From an uncultured Sutterella sp. (GTDB lineage Bacteria > Pseudomonadota > Gammaproteobacteria > Burkholderiales > Burkholderiaceae_F), in the NCBI GenBank assembly GCA_937943605.1, contig CALEAW010000014.1, forward strand, positions 1 to 9,320: a stretch of 9,320 nucleotides of DNA, given 5' to 3'. The first letter of the stretch is position 1, and the number at the start of each line of letters is the position of its first letter. Made by a program: the position numbers and the translations under genes. Below are positions 6,269 to 9,320 of this stretch, piece by piece. The notes beneath the pieces are model-generated. The model saw nothing but the letters and a program-made list of their open reading frames with translations. It searched no databases and was not told where the DNA came from.

Positions 6269-7609
6269 ATGACGAAAGTAGCTGAAAAAACAAACCTAAA
6301 GAAAAGCCATTGGCTTTTAATCTTTGGCGAAGATGTCCGTTATTTACCGACGACACTCTCTGCGCTTTTTGATCGTCAGCTGATGCACGTGCCACATAAG
6401 GTCACGGTCTATCACGAGCAGCAACGCTATCTTCAAGTCGTTAAACCGAAGTTGGGAACTCGGCTTGGTGAACACAAAGCCGTATTTGATTCTCTCACCC
6501 GTCTGACGCCCATTCGAAAAGACGGCACGCTCATCGAGTCCGTGAATACGGAGACCGACCTTGACGCAGTCAAAGAGAGCTTAGAACGCTTTGTTCGAGC
6601 GGCAAGTGATGACAAGAAGGCCCCACTTCAGATCATGATGATGGGGGTTGGTGCCCGGTACGAAGACATTATTCGTCGTGCCATCTTGCTTTGCGGGACA
6701 AGCCACACAGACCTATTTATCATCAACACATGGCACCCGACCGGTATTCGTACGCTCCACTACCACAAGCCCGCGCACTATTTAGGGAGTGAGCTGCCTG
6801 ACGTGATCGACCTCAAGGAGGCGACCTTTGTTGGCGATGAATACCTCGACTATCAGCCAGAGTTTCCCAGGTTCATCGAAGAATACGCAATATATAGTCA
6901 CCTCAAGAAGGCCTATACCAACGATCTCTATTTTGCGTTTACGTACGGATCTCTGGTCATCAAGCCACAGGTCGTACTCAAACCTACACGCTCAAAATGG
7001 GCTTTGCATATCGATGAGGAGATGGTGCCTTTGCCTGACAACCTCTGCACGTTGCTAGCATGGATTTTGATTCGTACGCTCGTAGACCGCCCGACCTATA
7101 TTGTGCCTGCTCACTTTGATGATGCCCACAACTTCTGGCTTCGCTATCAATACTGGCAGTGCTTATCGCGCATCACGTCGCCCGTCAAAGCCAATAATGC
7201 AGGTAGCCAAATTTTTGGCCTCTCGATGGATAGATTAGATCGCTATATGAATGCTATCTCGTACCATCAGATGCCTACGGGTGAAGACTTTTATGATCAG
7301 CTCGTCAAAGACTTGACGGCTGCCAATTTGATCGGATCGTTCAACACAGGCAACGACCTATTTCAGCGTAAGATCACATCTGACCGAACGAAATTGAATA
7401 ACAAGATCAAAGAAACGCTCGCAAGCAATCAGCTTTCGAGTAAAGCAGCGGCCGTTTTGGCGGGCTTTATGGTTAACAATATGGGCCACAAAGGGCTTCG
7501 TCATTATGATGTCAGTTATGACGACTTTGGTTTTTTAAAGATTGACGACCGCGTGGCAAAGCTTTTTGAAGTATGCGGCTATGGTCCGCGGTACTGGCAA
7601 AGTATCTAA
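6269..7609 (+). CDS. CARF-like (Cas_NE0113-type) protein with C-terminal winged-helix-like region
   Basis: This 446-aa cytoplasmic protein has no signal peptide or membrane segment. Residues 14-170 fit the layout I recall for the NE0113 CRISPR-associated family (CARF/ring-nuclease superfamily). A first strand is followed by a turn and helix (WLLIFGEDVRYLPTTLSALF), then VPHKVTVYH (41-49), then DGTLIESVNTETDLDAVKES (85-104). A strand and loop, QIMMMGVGARYED (121-133), stand where that family has SIAGGRKTM, followed by a helix, CGTSHTDLFIINTWHP (142-157) and the HYHKP segment (164-168). The ligand-loop GGRKT is replaced by GVGARYED, so cyclic-oligonucleotide binding or cleavage may be altered. 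Residues about 232-425 match the order of the winged-helix extension of long family members: LHIDEEMVPLPDNLCTLLAW, a long helical insert, KITSDRTKLNNKIKETL, then YDVSYDDFGFLKI. The start is supported by GAAGAG, 6 bases from ATG. It is co-directional with ftsZ. No cas genes are nearby. The comparison is from memory and needs a profile search. Confidence 0.5.
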   Translation: MTKVAEKTNLKKSHWLLIFGEDVRYLPTTLSALFDRQLMHVPHKVTVYHEQQRYLQVVKPKLGTRLGEHKAVFDSLTRLTPIRKDGTLIESVNTETDLDAVKESLERFVRAASDDKKAPLQIMMMGVGARYEDIIRRAILLCGTSHTDLFIINTWHPTGIRTLHYHKPAHYLGSELPDVIDLKEATFVGDEYLDYQPEFPRFIEEYAIYSHLKKAYTNDLYFAFTYGSLVIKPQVVLKPTRSKWALHIDEEMVPLPDNLCTLLAWILIRTLVDRPTYIVPAHFDDAHNFWLRYQYWQCLSRITSPVKANNAGSQIFGLSMDRLDRYMNAISYHQMPTGEDFYDQLVKDLTAANLIGSFNTGNDLFQRKITSDRTKLNNKIKETLASNQLSSKAAAVLAGFMVNNMGHKGLRHYDVSYDDFGFLKIDDRVAKLFEVCGYGPRYWQSI

Positions 7610-7687
7610 ACCTATCATTTTAATGCGTCAATTAATGTACCAAACAGCTTATTGTTAACCTGATACGCCGCAATGGACAAACGCCTG

Positions 7688-7717
7688 TTGGCAAAACACT
7701 TCAACAATGCGTATAAT
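7688..7717 (+). promoter_or_regulatory. Strong sigma-70 promoter of a small RNA
   Basis: TTGGCA (7688-7693) and TATAAT (7712-7717) are separated by 18 bases. The -10 is a perfect consensus and the -35 matches four of six positions. Transcription would start near G7724. No protein gene begins downstream on this strand before two hairpin terminators, so the promoter most likely serves a non-coding RNA. Confidence 0.75.
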
Positions 7718-7723
7718 CGCTAT

Positions 7724-7909
7724 GTCTTTCGCCGCTTCTCCCATTCCACTTTCTCATGAGTAGCGAAAGACTGCGTGGTTGCCCTTTGCAGTCTATGCCC
7801 ATCGACTGCTATCCCCAGGTCAATCACGTAACGAAGTCATAGATGTTGTTTGTTCCTATGATTTCTTTTTTTCTGGCTACTCGGTCCTCCTCCGAGTAGC
7901 CTTTTTTTT
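7724..7909 (+). ncRNA. Predicted structured small RNA, about 186 nt, unknown family
   Basis: The RNA runs from a consensus promoter to a strong terminator. Its 5' end can form GTCTTTCGC (7724-7732) with GCGAAAGAC (7763-7771), a perfect 9-bp stem beginning at the predicted first nucleotide, with a pyrimidine-rich 30-base loop. AGACTGC (7768-7774) with GCAGTCT (7788-7794) is an overlapping alternative hairpin. GAAGTCATAG (7833-7842) with CTATGATTTC (7856-7865) gives a 10-bp stem with one GU pair. The terminator stem ends it, with loop UCCUCCU, complementary to Shine-Dalgarno sequences. The long U-tract would suit Hfq binding. It does not fit 6S RNA (no closing stem between the ends), tmRNA, SRP RNA or tRNA. 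With no plus-strand gene beyond the terminator it is not a riboswitch. It lies after the ftsZ/CARF-like pair and may be linked to it. The remaining part of this 393-bp intergenic stretch, 7610-7687, shows nothing I can name. Confidence 0.65.
7875..7909 (+). terminator. Strong intrinsic terminator of the small RNA
   Basis: GGCTACTCGG (7875-7884) and CCGAGTAGCC (7892-7901) form a perfect 10-bp stem with a 7-base loop, TCCTCCT. Eight T residues follow (7902-7909), then one G and nine more T. This is the strongest terminator in the window. Confidence 0.92.
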
Positions 7910-7924
7910 GTTTTTTTTTGTCAC

Positions 7925-7965
7925 CCAAAAGCAAACGCCCCGTGTTTCCACGAGGCGTCTTTTGG
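7925..7965 (-). terminator. Terminator of the convergent secreted-protein gene
   Basis: CCAAAAG (7925-7931) pairs with CTTTTGG (7959-7965). ACGCCCCGTG (7935-7944) pairs with CACGAGGCGT (7949-7958) with one mismatch around TTTC. On the minus strand the GC stem is followed by TTGCTTTT. It lies about 38 bases after the stop of the 8003-9202 gene. The symmetrical A/T flanks let it also act on the plus strand as a second stop for the small RNA. Confidence 0.75.
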
Positions 7966-8002
7966 ATTATCCGGCAAAGAAGCTAGCTACTATGGCCAAG
8001 CT

Positions 8003-9202
8003 TTAGAACATCTGATTGAGGTGTTCGAGTTCCTTTTTGCGTTGCGCTTCTTCTTCGTGCTTTTCTTCCATCATGCGAGCGAGCTCTTGATCAAAGACTT
8101 GTTTACCCACAAAGAAAAACGTGATAGGTGCATCATCTTGGTGGTGACCCGTTTCAACCACACTCATCTGCGTGTCATGCCAATAGTGCTTCACCATGCC
8201 ACGGTTTTCAACAGCACCAATGGGACCCAGGGTTTTAGAGAGCTTATCGCGCATGAGTGCGACGCCAGGCCCCTCTTTGGGGTAGCTCACCATGAGGCCT
8301 AAACTCCCTCTAAACTGCTCAACAGACAAACGTGGGTGACCAGGCAACATAATGCAAGGCTTAGGGTGACCGTCTTTAGCCATACGTACAAGTTCACCAT
8401 CGTCTTCAATGCGGCAGCCAAGTTCTTCAGCTTCGACCTCGGCAAGTTCCATATAAGTCTCGCCCGGCGTCAAAATACCAAAGAGTCGACCGATGTGCTG
8501 CGCCGCATCTTCGTGAGCTTGCGCTAGACGTGCTTCATGTTCATGCTTTTGCGCGGCTTCAAGTTCACGCTTTGCCTCCGCCTCTTGAGCACGACGTTCG
8601 TCTTCAGCTTCAATGGCCGCTAAACGAGCTTTTTCGCCTTCAGCACGGCTTTTAACTTGATCGTAATAGTCGGCCGGTCGAATTTCGATTTCGTAGCTAC
8701 GCAAAAAGCCCATGGCTTTCAGAATGATCGTACGATCGTGCGCTTTAAAAAGCCATTGATGCTCTTTACCGCGCCCCGCAGCAACATAAGGCTCGCCCCA
8801 ACGATGGCGCATCGCTGAAAGTAAACCGTCCTTATCAAGATTAGAGCCTGCGTCAATCTCGATCACATCTTGTCCGTCTTTATTTTGAAAGAAGACCGTC
8901 ACCGGGAAACAGTTAGCCATCCCCTGATCTTCAGGGAGCAAGCGATAGAACCAACCATAGGTATTGGTCATCGAGGCGGTCGGGTCCTGTAAAAGACGAT
9001 TATTGGATCGATAGTGGCACCCCATGCCCTTTAAACGCGTGAGGATCTCGCCGTGCGTTGTCTTGCCTGGCACATAAAAACGATTGACCTGGTCAATACT
9101 ACGCATCAACGTATCAACGCGGTGCGTTTGTGCAGCCATTGCCGTCACGCTTGTGGTCATCAGCAATGTAGCCAGGAGTCCTGATAGTAGAGAATCTCTC
9201 AT
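8003..9202 (-). CDS. Secreted protein of unknown function, duplicated domain with coiled coil
   Basis: I do not recognise a named family for this 399-aa protein. It has a Sec signal peptide (residues 1-23: MRDSL, hydrophobic core LLSGLLATLLM, cleavage after AMA) and no lipobox cysteine, so it is likely periplasmic. Two similar units follow. Unit 1 (about 37-175) has FYVPGKTTHGEIL, GMGCHYRSNNRL (C62), NCFPVTVFF (C98), LLSAMRHRWGEPY and HQWLFKAHDRTI. Unit 2 (about 237-370) has FGILTPGETYMEL, ELGCRIEDDGEL (C263), KPCIML (C283), LMRDKLSKTLGPIG and KHYWHDTQMSVV. Each unit has a Cys pair that could form a disulfide. A charged, Ala/Glu/Arg-rich coiled coil (about 180-236) joins them, and a second short one ends the protein (about 369-395). 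The pattern faintly recalls BamE/SmpA-like small periplasmic folds, without a confident match. A minus-strand TATAAT lies 33 bases before the start; the ribosome binding site is weak. It is convergent with the small RNA. Confidence 0.85.
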   Translation of the reverse strand: MRDSLLSGLLATLLMTTSVTAMAAQTHRVDTLMRSIDQVNRFYVPGKTTHGEILTRLKGMGCHYRSNNRLLQDPTASMTNTYGWFYRLLPEDQGMANCFPVTVFFQNKDGQDVIEIDAGSNLDKDGLLSAMRHRWGEPYVAAGRGKEHQWLFKAHDRTIILKAMGFLRSYEIEIRPADYYDQVKSRAEGEKARLAAIEAEDERRAQEAEAKRELEAAQKHEHEARLAQAHEDAAQHIGRLFGILTPGETYMELAEVEAEELGCRIEDDGELVRMAKDGHPKPCIMLPGHPRLSVEQFRGSLGLMVSYPKEGPGVALMRDKLSKTLGPIGAVENRGMVKHYWHDTQMSVVETGHHQDDAPITFFFVGKQVFDQELARMMEEKHEEEAQRKKELEHLNQMF

Positions 9203-9234
9203 CGAAAGAATCCGCTCAAAATTTGAATGGTCGA

Positions 9235-9240
9235 ATTATA
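9235..9240 (-). promoter_or_regulatory. -10 element of the secreted-protein gene
   Basis: ATTATA on the plus strand reads TATAAT on the minus strand, 33 bases before the start codon at 9202. The predicted transcript start is near 9228. No good -35 sits at the normal distance. The upstream bases carry short palindromic ACTC/GAGT elements (9244-9261) that might bind a regulator. Confidence 0.45.
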
Positions 9241-9320
9241 CGCACTCAAAAAGAGTCACTCTCATCGTGAATTTCTCTCAAACGGGTACACTCGGCGCTC
9301 AGAACTAGCGTGAATATTTT

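Noticed and set aside
7724..7909. 6S RNA, tracrRNA or retron RNA
   Set aside because: There is no long closing stem as in 6S RNA, no CRISPR repeat or cas9 to supply an anti-repeat partner, and no reverse transcriptase nearby. None can be supported from the window.
7779..8006. 75-codon plus-strand frame starting with TTG
   Set aside because: It reads through the strong terminator at 7875-7909 and a poly-T-derived Phe run. The region is better explained as a small RNA plus terminators.
1..9320. CRISPR array, insertion sequence, integrase or tRNA attachment site
   Set aside because: Looked for because of the CARF-like protein and the GC break. No regularly spaced repeats, transposase or integrase frames, terminal repeats or tRNA cloverleaf were seen.

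Overview
The window looks like a chromosome segment from a Gram-negative betaproteobacterium, probably of the gut-associated Sutterellaceae type (Sutterella/Parasutterella-like). The reasons are a Tat-leader arylsulfate sulfotransferase, a divergent general porin ending in Phe, a NahR/NodD-like LysR regulator, and an FtsZ whose CPLLEG-type segment and C-terminal tail are betaproteobacterial in style. No sequence search was possible, so the lineage is an inference.

The left part (1-4740) is GC-rich. assT (138-1967, minus) ends at a hairpin terminator. It is transcribed divergently from a LysR-type regulator (2298-3254, plus), which is followed by a porin (3462-4661, plus) with its own strong terminator. 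The 330-bp assT/lysR gap and the 207-bp lysR/porin gap share the decamer CCGATAATCG, each time pointing toward the downstream gene, with a related copy before lysR. The assT leader also holds a tiny ORF with a perfect Shine-Dalgarno sequence, followed by a terminator-like hairpin. I read this half as a locus for using sulfated aromatics: the porin admits small solutes, AssT moves sulfuryl groups in the periplasm, and the LysR protein may control both.

The right part (about 4740-9320) has lower GC and different codon use. It holds an orphan, divergent FtsZ (4894-6168, plus) outside any dcw context. FtsZ is followed by a 446-aa protein (6269-7609, plus) whose N-terminal half resembles the CARF-type Cas_NE0113 family and whose C-terminal part resembles the winged-helix extension of long members of that family. 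A predicted small RNA of about 186 nt follows (promoter 7688-7717, RNA 7724-7909), with a strong promoter, several stem-loops, a UCCUCCU loop and a strong terminator. Convergent to it is a secreted, internally duplicated coiled-coil protein of unknown function (8003-9202, minus).

The most unusual content is the pairing of an FtsZ paralogue with a CARF-like protein. It suggests a small-molecule-responsive module acting on cell division. That is a hypothesis: no cas gene, CRISPR array, integrase or insertion sequence is visible here.
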